From Paenibacillus barcinonensis (lineage in GTDB: Bacteria; Bacillota; Bacilli; Paenibacillales; Paenibacillaceae): 64,000 nucleotides of DNA. Location: assembly GCF_003217495.1 (NCBI RefSeq), contig NZ_QJSW01000001.1:372001-436000 (forward strand). The letters are read 5' to 3'. Both the position numbers and the translations under genes were made by a program. The notes below the pieces were generated by a model. The model was not told the DNA's origin. It made no database searches and saw only the letters and a list, made by a program, of their open reading frames with translations. Below, one piece after another: positions 51,169 to 60,130 of the stretch (position 1 is its first letter; the number at the start of each line of letters is the position of its first letter).

Positions 51169-51795
51169 TCATTGAATTGAACTCATTAACTTGTAGAAAT
51201 ATTGAGATTCATGAGTTTTATTAAGTTGATACCAAGCGTCTAATGTTTCTGGAGAAAATACATCTAGCGCTCGTAAAACATGAACAGAAAATTCTAATGG
51301 AGCTACTCCGGAAGCGGTGATCAGCTTTCCATCCGTAACAGCAACGTCCATTTTGTAATATTCTTCGCCCGTGTAAGACGGACAAATCATTTTAAGGTAC
51401 GCCAGATCATTGCTTGTATGCGAGCGGGAGTCTAACAACCCTGCTTGAGCAAGTCCTATGGAAGCACCGCAAATGGCTCCAACCACGATCCCTTCCTCTA
51501 GACATATCTCGGAGATTTTTAATATGGGCCTGTGAATAACATCTGTCCATGTATTTCCGCCTGGTAAAATCAGTGCATCTATGCTTGTAATGCTGCACTC
51601 ATCCACTTTAATGTCAGGTGTTATTTTCAATCCGCCCATTGTAGTTACTGGAGACTTTTCGATCCCAACGGTGACTATTTGTGCTGGAGCCAGCCCCTTT
51701 TTAAAGTATCTTCCTGAATTCAGCTCGGCCGTTAAATAACCGATTTCCCAATCGGACATGCTGTCAAAAACATAAACATATACTGTACTTTTCAT
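51169..51795 (-). CDS. DJ-1/PfpI-family protein
   Basis: A 208-aa class I glutamine-amidotransferase-like protein of the DJ-1/PfpI superfamily. DALILPGGNTW is the beta-strand before the elbow and GAICGASIGLAQAGLL holds the nucleophile Cys; His in LDSRSHTSND may complete the dyad. AAGGGAG lies 8 nt before the ATG. The N-terminus (VYVYVFDSMSDWEIGYLTAE) is the form often seen in proteins linked to WYL or AraC-type regulators. The WYL regulator directly upstream on the same strand probably controls it. Function (glyoxalase, chaperone, protease-like) is undetermined. Confidence 0.88.
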   Translation of the reverse strand: MKSTVYVYVFDSMSDWEIGYLTAELNSGRYFKKGLAPAQIVTVGIEKSPVTTMGGLKITPDIKVDECSITSIDALILPGGNTWTDVIHRPILKISEICLEEGIVVGAICGASIGLAQAGLLDSRSHTSNDLAYLKMICPSYTGEEYYKMDVAVTDGKLITASGVAPLEFSVHVLRALDVFSPETLDAWYQLNKTHESQYFYKLMSSIQ

Positions 51796-51870
51796 TTTGA
51801 ATTTCTCCCTTTTTCTATCTATGAAGGACTACAATCCATCGGATAATCACTGACTATCTCATTATAAAAT

Positions 51871-51901
51871 AGCTTCACTGACATCCGCTGTCAGTGAAGC
51901 T
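51871..51901 (-). terminator. Terminator of the WYL regulator gene
   Basis: AGCTTCACTGACA / TGTCAGTGAAGCT, 13-bp perfect stem with a 5-nt loop overlapping the stop codon, then TATTTTATAAT on the minus strand. It lies between the regulator and the DJ-1/PfpI gene, so it would attenuate readthrough. Confidence 0.7.
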
Positions 51902-52865
51902 ATGAGTGTTGATAATATTGCATTAACTCTGATGCAATAGCAGCAAGTCTGTCTTTCACGCTCTGTGGCTCGATTATTCGAATGGATTTACCATAGGATA
52001 GGAGAAAATAAGGGACAGAAGTATGAATGGATTTTTCCTCGAATAAAAAGATGGCTTGATTAGATGTTCGCTCTTTCAGATGATGCCCTAAAAACCAATG
52101 CATGCTTAGCTCGTCTAATGCCTCTGGCCTGCCTTCAATCTTTAAAGAAACTAACCCTTCCTTACCCACAAGATCAGGTAACAGGTTTTTCATAAAAAAT
52201 TTACGGCTAGAAAAAGCTTCAGGACGCTTAAAAATGAGTTGAGTACGCTTGATTCGTAAAATCCGATCTACCCGAAAACTCCGTATTTCATTTCTTAGTT
52301 GGCAAAATGCAACCGTATACCATTTATTGTTCCAGTAGACAATTCCATAAGGATCTATTATCCTGCTCTTTGGCTTCTCTTCCCGGCTTGTACGATAAAG
52401 CATCTCTACAGAGATTTCCTTTTCTACAGCATGCTCCAAATCCGCTAATACGAGCTGACTCGAAGGGCTGACCATGCGGTTTATTACTTCAAATCCAGAT
52501 AATTGTTGGTTTAGTGTGCTCTCTTGTTGCTCATTCGAATACATTTTCAACTTGGCTGTCGCATTCTCTAATGTCTCAGTCAATGGGTACCCAGCTTCTT
52601 TTGCAAAAACAGCAGCATGAAGAAGTGTCTTTTTTTCTTCCATATCAAATAGCAGAGGCGCTCTAATAAAATGATTCAGTAGACTGTAGCCACCATGATG
52701 ACCCGCGTCGGATATGATCGGCACTCCACTAGAACATAGTGCATCAATATACCGGTAAACGGTTCTTATATTTACTTCTAACTTTTCGGATATTTGTTTT
52801 GCAGTCCACTTCTCTCCCGAATTCAACATCCATAGAATGGTTAACATATTATCCTGTTTTGGCAT
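51900..52865 (-). CDS. HTH-WYL (YafY-type) transcriptional regulator
   Basis: A 321-aa regulator. The N-terminal HTH_11 is MLTILWMLNSGEKWTAKQISEKLEVNIRTVYRYIDAL (about 7-45), and the WYL domain is recognisable by YGIVYWNNKWYTVAFCQLRNEIRSFRVDRIL (about 180-215), followed by a WCX-type C-terminal extension. WYL domains bind nucleic acid or small ligands. AGGAGG lies 8 nt before ATG 52865. The upstream frame to 52883 is a short extension without a site. It lies 104 nt upstream of the DJ-1/PfpI gene in the same orientation. Confidence 0.9.
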   Translation of the reverse strand: MPKQDNMLTILWMLNSGEKWTAKQISEKLEVNIRTVYRYIDALCSSGVPIISDAGHHGGYSLLNHFIRAPLLFDMEEKKTLLHAAVFAKEAGYPLTETLENATAKLKMYSNEQQESTLNQQLSGFEVINRMVSPSSQLVLADLEHAVEKEISVEMLYRTSREEKPKSRIIDPYGIVYWNNKWYTVAFCQLRNEIRSFRVDRILRIKRTQLIFKRPEAFSSRKFFMKNLLPDLVGKEGLVSLKIEGRPEALDELSMHWFLGHHLKERTSNQAIFLFEEKSIHTSVPYFLLSYGKSIRIIEPQSVKDRLAAIASELMQYYQHS

Positions 52866-52928
52866 ATAACAGCCCTCCTCCAACTCACCTTATTTGGAAT
52901 TTCACCGTGCGATTGATTTTCACTAAAA

Positions 52929-52960
52929 ACAAAAGAACGGCATCTCTGCCGTTCTTTTGT
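52929..52960 (-). terminator. Terminator of tRNA-Ala
   Basis: ACAAAAGAACGGCA / TGCCGTTCTTTTGT, 14-bp perfect stem with a 4-nt loop, ending in T-rich sequence on either strand, 10 nt after the tRNA. Confidence 0.88.
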
Positions 52961-52970
52961 CAAACTCTTA

Positions 52971-53043
52971 TGGAGCCTAGGGGGATCGAACCCCTGACCT
53001 CATCGCTGCCAGCGATGCGCTCTCCCAGCTGAGCTAAGGCCCC
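52971..53043 (-). tRNA. tRNA-Ala (anticodon GGC)
   Basis: A 73-nt cloverleaf. Acceptor GGGGCCT/AGGCTCC (one G-U pair), discriminator A. D arm AGCTCAGCTGGGAGAGC. Anticodon stem CATCG/CGATG with loop CTGGCAG, so the anticodon is GGC. T arm GGGGTTCGATCCCC. CCA is not encoded. Confidence 0.97.
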
Positions 53044-53233
53044 GGGATATGTAATTCAAGCTTGTCCTGCTTAATTCAAAATCATTTTTGCAGGCGACTC
53101 CTATATCATATAAAATCCCCTCTGGACTGTCAATACCCTTTTCATGCACCGAGATCATATGGAGAAGAACATTCATTCTGCGGGCACTGATCAAGTGTAG
53201 CCCCGGATTGCTCTTCTCCTTTCCCCCACGAAA

Positions 53234-53701
53234 CTAGTCCTCCAGCTCTTCTTTGGACAGCAGTGATTTCAGCTCTTTCATAAACATGTTGATGTCCTTG
53301 AATTGACGGTACACGGACGCAAAGCGTACGTAAGCCACTTCATCCACAGGAAACAGCTGCTCCATTAACAGCTCGCCAATCTGGCGACTCTCGACTTCAG
53401 CTTCTGCTGTATTACGCAGTGACTTCTCCACTTCCGATACCATCATCTCCAGCGTCTCCACCGAGACAGGACGTTTCTCACAGGCACGAATCAGGCCACG
53501 TAGAATTTTGTCACGGCTGAACTCTTCCCGGCTGCCATCTTTTTTAATAACAATCAGTGGAGTCTCTTCAATCATCTCAAACGTTGTAAATCTTCGGGCA
53601 CACTGCTCACACTCACGGCGACGACGAATGGATTTTGCTTCGTTGGCCGGACGCGAATCAAGCACTTTGGTACCCATATAACCGCAATAAGGACACTTCA
53701 A
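53234..53701 (-). CDS. nrdR: Transcriptional repressor of ribonucleotide reductase genes
   Basis: A 155-aa NrdR: an N-terminal zinc ribbon with Cys pairs in CPYCGYMG and CEQCARRF, then an ATP-cone domain ([30 protein letters not shown]) that binds ATP/dATP and tunes DNA binding to NrdR boxes before nrd genes. The start is TTG 53701 with GGAAGTGA upstream. The protein ends acidic. No nrd gene lies in the window. Conserved next to the coaE/polA block in spore formers. Confidence 0.96.
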   Translation of the reverse strand: MKCPYCGYMGTKVLDSRPANEAKSIRRRRECEQCARRFTTFEMIEETPLIVIKKDGSREEFSRDKILRGLIRACEKRPVSVETLEMMVSEVEKSLRNTAEAEVESRQIGELLMEQLFPVDEVAYVRFASVYRQFKDINMFMKELKSLLSKEELED

Positions 53702-53779
53702 ATCAGATCACTTCCCACGTTTTACTTTTTACCACATATTCCCTGATCCTGTTTTGTTATGAAAATCGTATTGGCGACA

Positions 53780-53786
53780 CATAATA
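53780..53786 (+). promoter_or_regulatory. Forespore-type (sigma-G) -10 element of the SASP gene
   Basis: CATAATA matches the sigma-G -10 consensus CATNNTA, 31 nt before the start codon. The -35 is weak (TTATGA region). A sigma-G promoter is what the gene type calls for. Confidence 0.5.
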
Positions 53787-53816
53787 CTTTTACCAACCGC
53801 GAGGAGGTGAACAGCA

Positions 53817-54035
53817 ATGGCACAAACCAACAGCAGCAACAACTTGGTAGTAACTAAAGCTTCCGCAGCTCTGGAGCAAATGAAATACGAAGTTGCTCAA
53901 GAACTCGGAATCAGCATTCCACAAGATGGATACCAAGGTAACATGACTTCTTACGAGAACGGTTCGATCGGTGGATACATCACGAAGCGTCTGGTAACAA
54001 TTGCAGAACAGCAATTGGCAGGTCAATACCAATAA
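53817..54035 (+). CDS. Alpha/beta-type small acid-soluble spore protein
   Basis: A 72-aa SASP that coats DNA in the spore core. NNLVVTKASAALEQMKYEVAQELG leads into the conserved GPR protease cleavage region, usually with E-x-A at the cut site; here MKYEVAQELG, then GYQGNMTSYENGSIGGYITKRLV, the second signature. GAGGAGGTG lies 6 nt before the ATG and a CATAATA -10 upstream fits forespore expression. Monocistronic with a hairpin after the stop. Confidence 0.95.
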   Translation: MAQTNSSNNLVVTKASAALEQMKYEVAQELGISIPQDGYQGNMTSYENGSIGGYITKRLVTIAEQQLAGQYQ

Positions 54036-54062
54036 TATCTGCATCGTAATACGTTACACAGA

Positions 54063-54099
54063 GGAGCATGGGGCGACCGGTAGAATACCGGTCTGCTCC
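54063..54099 (+). terminator. Hairpin terminator of the SASP gene
   Basis: GGAGC / GCTCC outer pair and GACCGGTA-GAA-TACCGGTC inner 8-bp stem. The T tract after it is short, so termination strength is uncertain. Confidence 0.6.
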
Positions 54100-54131
54100 G
54101 TGCTTCTGCTTATCTCTTTCCGAGCAACACA

Positions 54132-54695
54132 TCAGAACGTATCGTAGATCTTCACATACTGATTATAATAGTAAATAACCCGTTGTACATAGTGGCGTGT
54201 CTCGCCAAAAGGAATATCCTTTACCGTTTCAAGTTTGCCATCCCATACACCATTTTTCAACCAGCTGCTGACTTTACCCGGCCCGGCATTATAGGCCGCA
54301 ATCATCACGATTTCGTTGCCGTGAAACTGGTCGGACAGATTACGCAAGTACCATGTGCCAAGCTGAATATTACGTTCTGGCTCATGCTTAAGCTCCTCCA
54401 GCGACGTATTCGGAATGTTGGCTTGCTCCAGAATCCAGTTGGCCGTATCCGGCATGAGCTGCATCAATCCGATCGCGCCGCGTTTGGATTCTTTGCTGGT
54501 TTTGAAATTCGTCTCCACCTTAATAATGGAAGCGATCAGAAACGGGTCCACCTCATAACTCTGGGATTGTGCCCGAATCTCCTCCTTATACTGGATCGGG
54601 TAGAACCACGCCATCCAGTTCGTGTTGAGAAACAAGACAAGTACAAAGGAAATGAACATGATCAGCAGCACACGTTTTTTACGTAATATCTTCAT
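54132..54695 (-). CDS. Membrane-anchored lytic transglycosylase
   Basis: A 187-aa SLT-fold enzyme that cleaves the MurNAc-GlcNAc bond with formation of 1,6-anhydro ends. The N-terminal basic residues and one membrane helix (VLLIMFISFVLVLFLNTNW) act as a signal anchor. The catalytic Glu is in SIIKVETNF, followed by GAIGLMQLMP, AAYNAGPG and GETRHYV motifs in family order. It overlaps coaE by 4 nt (ATGA), so translation is coupled. Confidence 0.93.
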   Translation of the reverse strand: MKILRKKRVLLIMFISFVLVLFLNTNWMAWFYPIQYKEEIRAQSQSYEVDPFLIASIIKVETNFKTSKESKRGAIGLMQLMPDTANWILEQANIPNTSLEELKHEPERNIQLGTWYLRNLSDQFHGNEIVMIAAYNAGPGKVSSWLKNGVWDGKLETVKDIPFGETRHYVQRVIYYYNQYVKIYDTF

Positions 54696-55288
54696 AACAG
54701 ACCCTTACGGTTTAAAAATGCTTGAAGCTGCTTCTCCGTCTGAGCCCATGAACCGCTGTTATCAATAACGATGTTCGCTCGCTCTTTTTTGCGTTCAATA
54801 TCCATCTGTGCCGCAATACGTGCTTCCGCGTCAGCCTGAGTCATCTGGTCACGGCTCATCAAACGTTCCAGCTGTACCTCTCTTGGCACGTAGACCACAA
54901 GGATTTCCTCAAAGCCGTCCTCCAGACCAGATTCGTACAGCAAAGGAATATCCGACACCACCAGCTTGTCCGGATGCTGCATTTCATATGCAGCTGCTCT
55001 CTCACGCATCTCCTTCCGTATAGCCGGATGTGTGATAGCCTCAAGTGCTTTTCGTTCCTCAGGGTGCTGAAAAACAATACTGCCCAGCTTTTTCCGATCC
55101 AGTGTGCCGTCCTCGTTCAGTATGGCTTGTCCAAACCGCTGAACAGCGGCAGCCAAAACGGGATGCCCGGGCATCATCACTTCCCGGGCAATAACGTCTG
55201 CATCAATGAGCAGCGCTCCCTTACTGGCGAGATACGCGGAAACACTGCTTTTGCCTGTTGCGATTCCGCCAGTTAAGCCTATATTCAT
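54692..55288 (-). CDS. coaE: Dephospho-CoA kinase
   Basis: Last step of coenzyme A synthesis, phosphorylating the 3'-OH of dephospho-CoA. A 198-aa P-loop kinase with GLTGGIATGKS at the N-terminus, the DADVIAREV motif, PLLYESGLED and the lid RLMSRDQMTQADA. GAGGTGAAACG precedes the ATG. Upstream neighbour ytaF ends 32 nt before; the downstream transglycosylase overlaps it. In this lineage coaE, ytaF, mutM and polA are usually clustered, as here. Confidence 0.96.
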   Translation of the reverse strand: MNIGLTGGIATGKSSVSAYLASKGALLIDADVIAREVMMPGHPVLAAAVQRFGQAILNEDGTLDRKKLGSIVFQHPEERKALEAITHPAIRKEMRERAAAYEMQHPDKLVVSDIPLLYESGLEDGFEEILVVYVPREVQLERLMSRDQMTQADAEARIAAQMDIERKKERANIVIDNSGSWAQTEKQLQAFLNRKGLL

Positions 55289-55320
55289 CGTTTCACCTCA
55301 TAACAGCTTCATTATCATCC

Positions 55321-56142
55321 TTATAACAGCTTTATTACACCCATAATCATTAACAGCAGAGCTGGCAGGATCGCAAGCTTTTGCATCCAGCGCTGCGCTG
55401 CAAACCGCAGTCCGACCTTCATGCCTAGCGACAGTAATGCTCCGCTGAATACCGCAATGACCAGTGCAGTCCACAGCGTAGGAAACCCAAGCAGCGCCGC
55501 ACCAAGACCTGCTCCGAATGCATCCAGTGACAAGGCAATGCCCAGCCACATCGCTTCCTGCGTCGAGATGCTACCTGAATTATCCATGTCCGCCTTGGAC
55601 GGACTGCGCAAAATCTGAATGACCACCCCAAGCTTGCGCAGCTCCAGCGTAAATACCATTCGTTCTACCACTCCATCGGTTGGTGAAGGCTGTATCTCCA
55701 GTGCCATCAACTGATTTTTGCCTTTGGATGACGATGGCGGGTCTAAATCTGTTGTGCCCATCCCTGGTAAATTCGTTTCCTGATGTACTTCTGCTTGCGC
55801 TGATGTTGGGCTTTGAACCCGTGTTGAATGAATCAACGCCACATTGTCTGCTTCCTCGTTTTCCTTGCCACGACGACGAATCAGTTGCAGGAGCGACCAG
55901 GCTCCGATCACAATGAGTATGACAGCTCCCACAATGGATGCCACACCGGGTGATACAACACGAGATAATAACACCCCAACCTGCATAGACAATGCAATAA
56001 CCAGTCCCGAACAAAGCGAAATAATAGCAATGGATAAGAGCGGAATCTTGGTCCTCCGAAGTCCATATGTAATCCCAACTCCAAAACCATCTAAACTAAC
56101 CGCAAAAGCAAGCGCCAGTAATGAAATAAAATGATGCAGCAC
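55321..56142 (-). CDS. ytaF: Sporulation membrane protein YtaF (MntP-like) with EF-hand-like loop
   Basis: A 273-aa LysE-fold membrane protein with six predicted helices in two groups of three: LLALAFAVSLDGFGVGITYG and its repeat LGIALSLDAFGAGLGAAL both carry the acidic LDxF/G motif of MntP exporters. Between the two halves is a long hydrophilic insert (about 110-190), followed by DMDNSGSISTQE, which matches the 12-residue EF-hand loop D-x-D-x-S-G-x-I-x-x-x-E. GTG 56142, 8 nt after GGGGAGG, is chosen over the ATG at 56217. Mn or other divalent ion transport is inferred. Confidence 0.88.
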   Translation of the reverse strand: MLHHFISLLALAFAVSLDGFGVGITYGLRRTKIPLLSIAIISLCSGLVIALSMQVGVLLSRVVSPGVASIVGAVILIVIGAWSLLQLIRRRGKENEEADNVALIHSTRVQSPTSAQAEVHQETNLPGMGTTDLDPPSSSKGKNQLMALEIQPSPTDGVVERMVFTLELRKLGVVIQILRSPSKADMDNSGSISTQEAMWLGIALSLDAFGAGLGAALLGFPTLWTALVIAVFSGALLSLGMKVGLRFAAQRWMQKLAILPALLLMIMGVIKLL

Positions 56143-56277
56143 CCCAGATTCCTCCCCTGTGCGGTACGTGCCAACTGAAGATGCCAGTATGGGTATATGC
56201 CCGCTTATTTCTGCCATATCAGTATATGGAGGGAGGAATCCAAGGGTGCTATGATTTCATCATTTCGTTCATTCAGT

Positions 56278-57129
56278 TCAGGCCAGCGATGGATCAGAGA
56301 GCGGTAACGGCTGACAATTGGGGCAAAAATGCGTTCCCCGACCGCCAACCACACTTTTTTCTATCAACGTGCCGCAAGTCACACAAGGCTCCGCTTTACG
56401 CCCGTAAATTTTCAGCTGATGCTGGAACATGCCCATCTCGCCTTGTCCGTTTACATAAGATTTGATGGATGAGCCTCCAGCATTCACAGCATCTTGTAAA
56501 GTAGCCACAATCGCTTCATGCAGAATCTTTAACTGAGCTTCGGTTAATGTCCTCGCAATTGTCTCGGGATGAATACCTGCGCGGAAGAGAGCCTCGTCCA
56601 CATAAATATTCCCGATGCCTACAACATATGCCTGATTGAGCAGAACCGCTTTGATTTTGGTTGTACGTTTCCCAACGGCCTCACGGAACGCATCAACTGT
56701 AAAAGCTTCATCAAGCGGCTCAAGTCCCAGCTTCATCAGTGGTTTGGATACCAGTTCTTCACCTGTATTAAACAGATGCATCGTTCCAAACTGACGCACA
56801 TCCTTGTAACGCAATTCCGTACCATCGTTGAAGTGAAAGATCACATGGGTATGCTTCTCCACCTCTTCGTGCTGATTGTACACACCGTACCGTCCCTCCA
56901 TGCGCAGATGGGAGACAAGCACAAGTCCGTCCAGCAAAATCCGCAAAAATTTGCCCCGACGTTCTACGCCAATAACCGTGTGGCCCGCCAGTTCCAGTGC
57001 AAATGCATCTATATCGTCCGGCCGCTGAATAATTCGCGGCAGGCTAACGGTAACGTGATCAATGGTTTTGCCCACAATGAGCTGATTTAAAGTTCTTCTG
57101 ACTGTTTCGACTTCCGGCAATTCCGGCAT
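56278..57129 (-). CDS. mutM: Formamidopyrimidine-DNA glycosylase
   Basis: Excises 8-oxoguanine and Fapy bases and nicks the abasic site. Starts MPELPEVETVRR with catalytic Pro1 and Glu2. The Lys for beta-elimination is in GRRGKFL and the zinc finger at the C-terminus is CVTCG...CPNC. GGGAGGTGAG lies before the ATG. 283 aa, standard length. It follows polA by 60 nt on the same strand. The 135 nt to ytaF hold no gene. Confidence 0.96.
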   Translation of the reverse strand: MPELPEVETVRRTLNQLIVGKTIDHVTVSLPRIIQRPDDIDAFALELAGHTVIGVERRGKFLRILLDGLVLVSHLRMEGRYGVYNQHEEVEKHTHVIFHFNDGTELRYKDVRQFGTMHLFNTGEELVSKPLMKLGLEPLDEAFTVDAFREAVGKRTTKIKAVLLNQAYVVGIGNIYVDEALFRAGIHPETIARTLTEAQLKILHEAIVATLQDAVNAGGSSIKSYVNGQGEMGMFQHQLKIYGRKAEPCVTCGTLIEKSVVGGRGTHFCPNCQPLPLSDPSLA

Positions 57130-57189
57130 GATGTTCTCACCTCCCTTATATTATAACGGAAGATGAGGCTCAGCGGGACCCTTTCTTAT

Positions 57190-59844
57190 CTATTTTGCCT
57201 CGTACCAGTTCTGTCCATAACTAACCTCAGCTTTTAGCGGAACCGATAGCTTCAGCGCTTTTTCCATCACCGCAGGAACAAGCTCCTTCATGAGCTCCAT
57301 TTCCTCTGGTGGCACTTCAAATACAAGCTCATCGTGTACCTGAAGCAGCATACGGCTCTGAAGCTTGCGTTCGCGGAGCGCCTCATCCATCTGCACCATC
57401 GCCAGCTTGATAATATCAGCAGCCGTACCTTGAATCGGTGTATTCATCGCCGTACGCTCGGCGAAGGAACGCAGATTGAAGTTGCTGGCATTGATTTCCG
57501 GCAGATAACGGCGGCGTTCCAGCATCGTTTTAACATACCCGTCCCGGCGCGCATCCTTCACAATGTCATCCATATATCGGCGTACACCCTGGAATATTTC
57601 GAAATACTGATCAATGAACTGCGCCGCTTCTTTACGCGTAATGTTCAGATTCTGGGAAAGCCCGTAATCGCTGATGCCGTATACGATGCCGAAGTTAACC
57701 GCCTTGGCGGAACGGCGCATATCGCTGTCTACATCCTCCGGCTTGACACCGAACACATCAGAAGCCGTCTTCGTATGAATATCCATATCATGTACAAAAG
57801 CTTCCTTCAGCCGCTCATCATCCGAAATGTGAGCCAGCACACGCAGCTCAATCTGCGAATAATCTGCGGCCAGTATGGACCAGCCCGGCTCGGACGGTAC
57901 AAATACCTTCCGAATTTTGCGTCCTTCCTCCATGCGAATCGGAATATTCTGCAGGTTCGGGAACTGACTGCTCAAACGTCCTGTCGCTGCAATCGTCTGA
58001 CGATAGAACGTATGCACCTTACCATCGCGGTCCGATATCTCCTTCAGCAAGCCTTCAACATACGTGGATTGTAGCTTGGCCAGCTGACGATACTGCAAAA
58101 TATGCTGAACCACGTCATTATACGGGGCCAGCTTCTCAAGCACCTCGGCATCTGTCGAGTAGCCGGTCTTTGTTTTTTTCACAACAGGCAGCCCAAGCTT
58201 ATCAAACAAGATCTCACCCAGCTGTCTCGGTGAATTCAGATTAAATTCCGTACCGGACAGCTTGTAAATCTCAGACATCAGCCTGCCGATCTGTTCTTCA
58301 AATTCACTGCCGAGTGTCTGAAGGTCCGCTGTATTGGCTTTGATCCCCTGCTTCTCCATATCCGCCAGAATACGGGATAACGGCATTTCAAGCTCATGGA
58401 ACAGTGAATTCATCTCATCGCTCTCCAGTACCTGCTCCTGCAGCGGGATAATGGCAGCCAGCGCAGCCGCTTTCCGGCAGAGGAAATCGCTTAGCACATC
58501 CGCATCCGGCACCTTGTACTTGGCCCCTTTGCCCATGACGCTATCATCTTCAACCAGCGAAGGCAATCCGTACTTGGACGTCAAACCGCTGATCGTCTGA
58601 TTTGACTCCGTTGGATCTAGCAAATAGGCAGCCAGCTGCACATCAAATGCCGCACCAGCAAACGTTATTCCGTGCGCATGCAGCGCCAGATCAACACGGT
58701 GCAGATCATATCCGCGTTTCGGACAATCCGCATTCGCAAGCCATTCCCGTACAGGTGCCGCCACATCCGACTGAAGCAGCTCAGGAGAAAAATATATGTA
58801 CTTCTCCCCTGCACCCACAGCAAGGCCGACCAGCTTGGCCTGATGGGGGTTATCTCCATGCGTTTCTACATGAAGCACGTCGATAGAATCCAGCACGTTC
58901 ATCCATTCCGCCAGGTTATCTTCTGTAGCAATGGTGGATTCTACCTCAGCGGCGGGAACAGCTTCTTGCTCGGAACGGATACTACCGCTGAAAGACAAGC
59001 GCTCCAGCAACGATTTGAACTCCAGCTTGGCCAAGGCGGGCCCTGCACTGGCTTCCTTTAGTCCATCAAACTGCATATCCTCCCACGTCTGCTCCAGCGG
59101 AACCTCACGATGAATGGTCGCAAGCTGTTTGCTCATACGAGCGTCCTCGGCGTGAGCTTCGATCTTTTCCTTCATCTTGCCCTTCAGCTCACCTGTGCCG
59201 TTCAGCACCTCTTCCACCGACCCGAACTGATGCAGCAGCTTGAGCGCTGTTTTCTCTCCGACGCCTGGAATACCTGGAATGTTATCAGAGGCATCTCCCA
59301 TCAAACCTTTAAGATCAATAATTTGCAGAGGCGTTAATCCGTAACGCTCCTTAATTTGAGCGGGATCATACAGCTCAATCTCGGTGACCCCTTTACGCGT
59401 CAGCCCGATATGTACATGGTCGGAAGCGAGCTGCAGCATATCTTTGTCACCCGACACCACCAGCACCTGTCTGCCTGCATCATCTGCACGTTTGGTGAGT
59501 GTACCGATGATATCATCGGCTTCATAACCAGCCAGCTCAAACTGTGCAATTCCGAGTCCCTGCAGCAGCTCCTTGAGCAATGGAAACTGCTCTGACAGCT
59601 CTGGCGGTGTTTTCTCCCGTCCACCCTTATATTCCTGATACCCTTCATGACGGAATGTCACTTTGCCCGCATCAAACGCCACCATCAGATGTGTCGGCTT
59701 ATGCTCCTCCAGCAGCCTTAACAGCATCGTTGTGAAGCCATAGACCGCATTGGTATGCAGACCTTTCGAATTTGTCAGGGGAGGCATTGCAAAAAATGCC
59801 CGGTAAATAATGCTATTGCCATCTATAAGAATCAACTTGTCCAT
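57190..59844 (-). CDS. polA: DNA polymerase I
   Basis: An 884-aa family A polymerase. Order: 5'-3' exonuclease (1-290; LIDGNSIIYRAF, DASDNIPGIPGVGEKTA), an exonuclease-fold domain (about 310-470) whose first catalytic pair is not conserved (LHVETHG in place of DxE), so proofreading is almost certainly lost as in Bacillus, and the polymerase domain with DYSQIELRVLAHIS, RRSAKAVNFGIVYG and VHDELVFEV. GAGGTGCTGGA precedes the ATG. First gene of the polA-mutM-ytaF-coaE run. Confidence 0.97.
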   Translation of the reverse strand: MDKLILIDGNSIIYRAFFAMPPLTNSKGLHTNAVYGFTTMLLRLLEEHKPTHLMVAFDAGKVTFRHEGYQEYKGGREKTPPELSEQFPLLKELLQGLGIAQFELAGYEADDIIGTLTKRADDAGRQVLVVSGDKDMLQLASDHVHIGLTRKGVTEIELYDPAQIKERYGLTPLQIIDLKGLMGDASDNIPGIPGVGEKTALKLLHQFGSVEEVLNGTGELKGKMKEKIEAHAEDARMSKQLATIHREVPLEQTWEDMQFDGLKEASAGPALAKLEFKSLLERLSFSGSIRSEQEAVPAAEVESTIATEDNLAEWMNVLDSIDVLHVETHGDNPHQAKLVGLAVGAGEKYIYFSPELLQSDVAAPVREWLANADCPKRGYDLHRVDLALHAHGITFAGAAFDVQLAAYLLDPTESNQTISGLTSKYGLPSLVEDDSVMGKGAKYKVPDADVLSDFLCRKAAALAAIIPLQEQVLESDEMNSLFHELEMPLSRILADMEKQGIKANTADLQTLGSEFEEQIGRLMSEIYKLSGTEFNLNSPRQLGEILFDKLGLPVVKKTKTGYSTDAEVLEKLAPYNDVVQHILQYRQLAKLQSTYVEGLLKEISDRDGKVHTFYRQTIAATGRLSSQFPNLQNIPIRMEEGRKIRKVFVPSEPGWSILAADYSQIELRVLAHISDDERLKEAFVHDMDIHTKTASDVFGVKPEDVDSDMRRSAKAVNFGIVYGISDYGLSQNLNITRKEAAQFIDQYFEIFQGVRRYMDDIVKDARRDGYVKTMLERRRYLPEINASNFNLRSFAERTAMNTPIQGTAADIIKLAMVQMDEALRERKLQSRMLLQVHDELVFEVPPEEMELMKELVPAVMEKALKLSVPLKAEVSYGQNWYEAK

Positions 59845-60000
59845 TCCAGCACCTCACGTATCATATGGTCAAACCTTTTTATTGAAACTTCTTATTTATA
59901 TTTTGTATTCATCGAGCCTTTCTTACCAACCTTCCTTCATGATACCATACCTGCCACACACATCAAAAAAAGTTATACCCCCTCGAACAACATTTTTGTG

Positions 60001-60057
60001 CAAAAAAAGAACCTTCTTCCCAATCAGCCTGTACACAGGCCAGCCGGAAGAAAGTTC
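60001..60057 (-). terminator. Intrinsic terminator of the pstB-phoU operon
   Basis: On the minus strand GAACTTTCTTCC pairs with GGAAGAAGGTTC, and a nested GCCTG-TGTA-CAGGC stem-loop sits inside; a T-run follows. It lies about 75 nt after phoU and before polA. Confidence 0.8.
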
Positions 60058-60130
60058 CTTTCATTTCGATCATGATCTCGATCTATGATGTTCATTATGA
60101 GTGGTGCAGCAGAGCGCTGCCCCATTCAGA

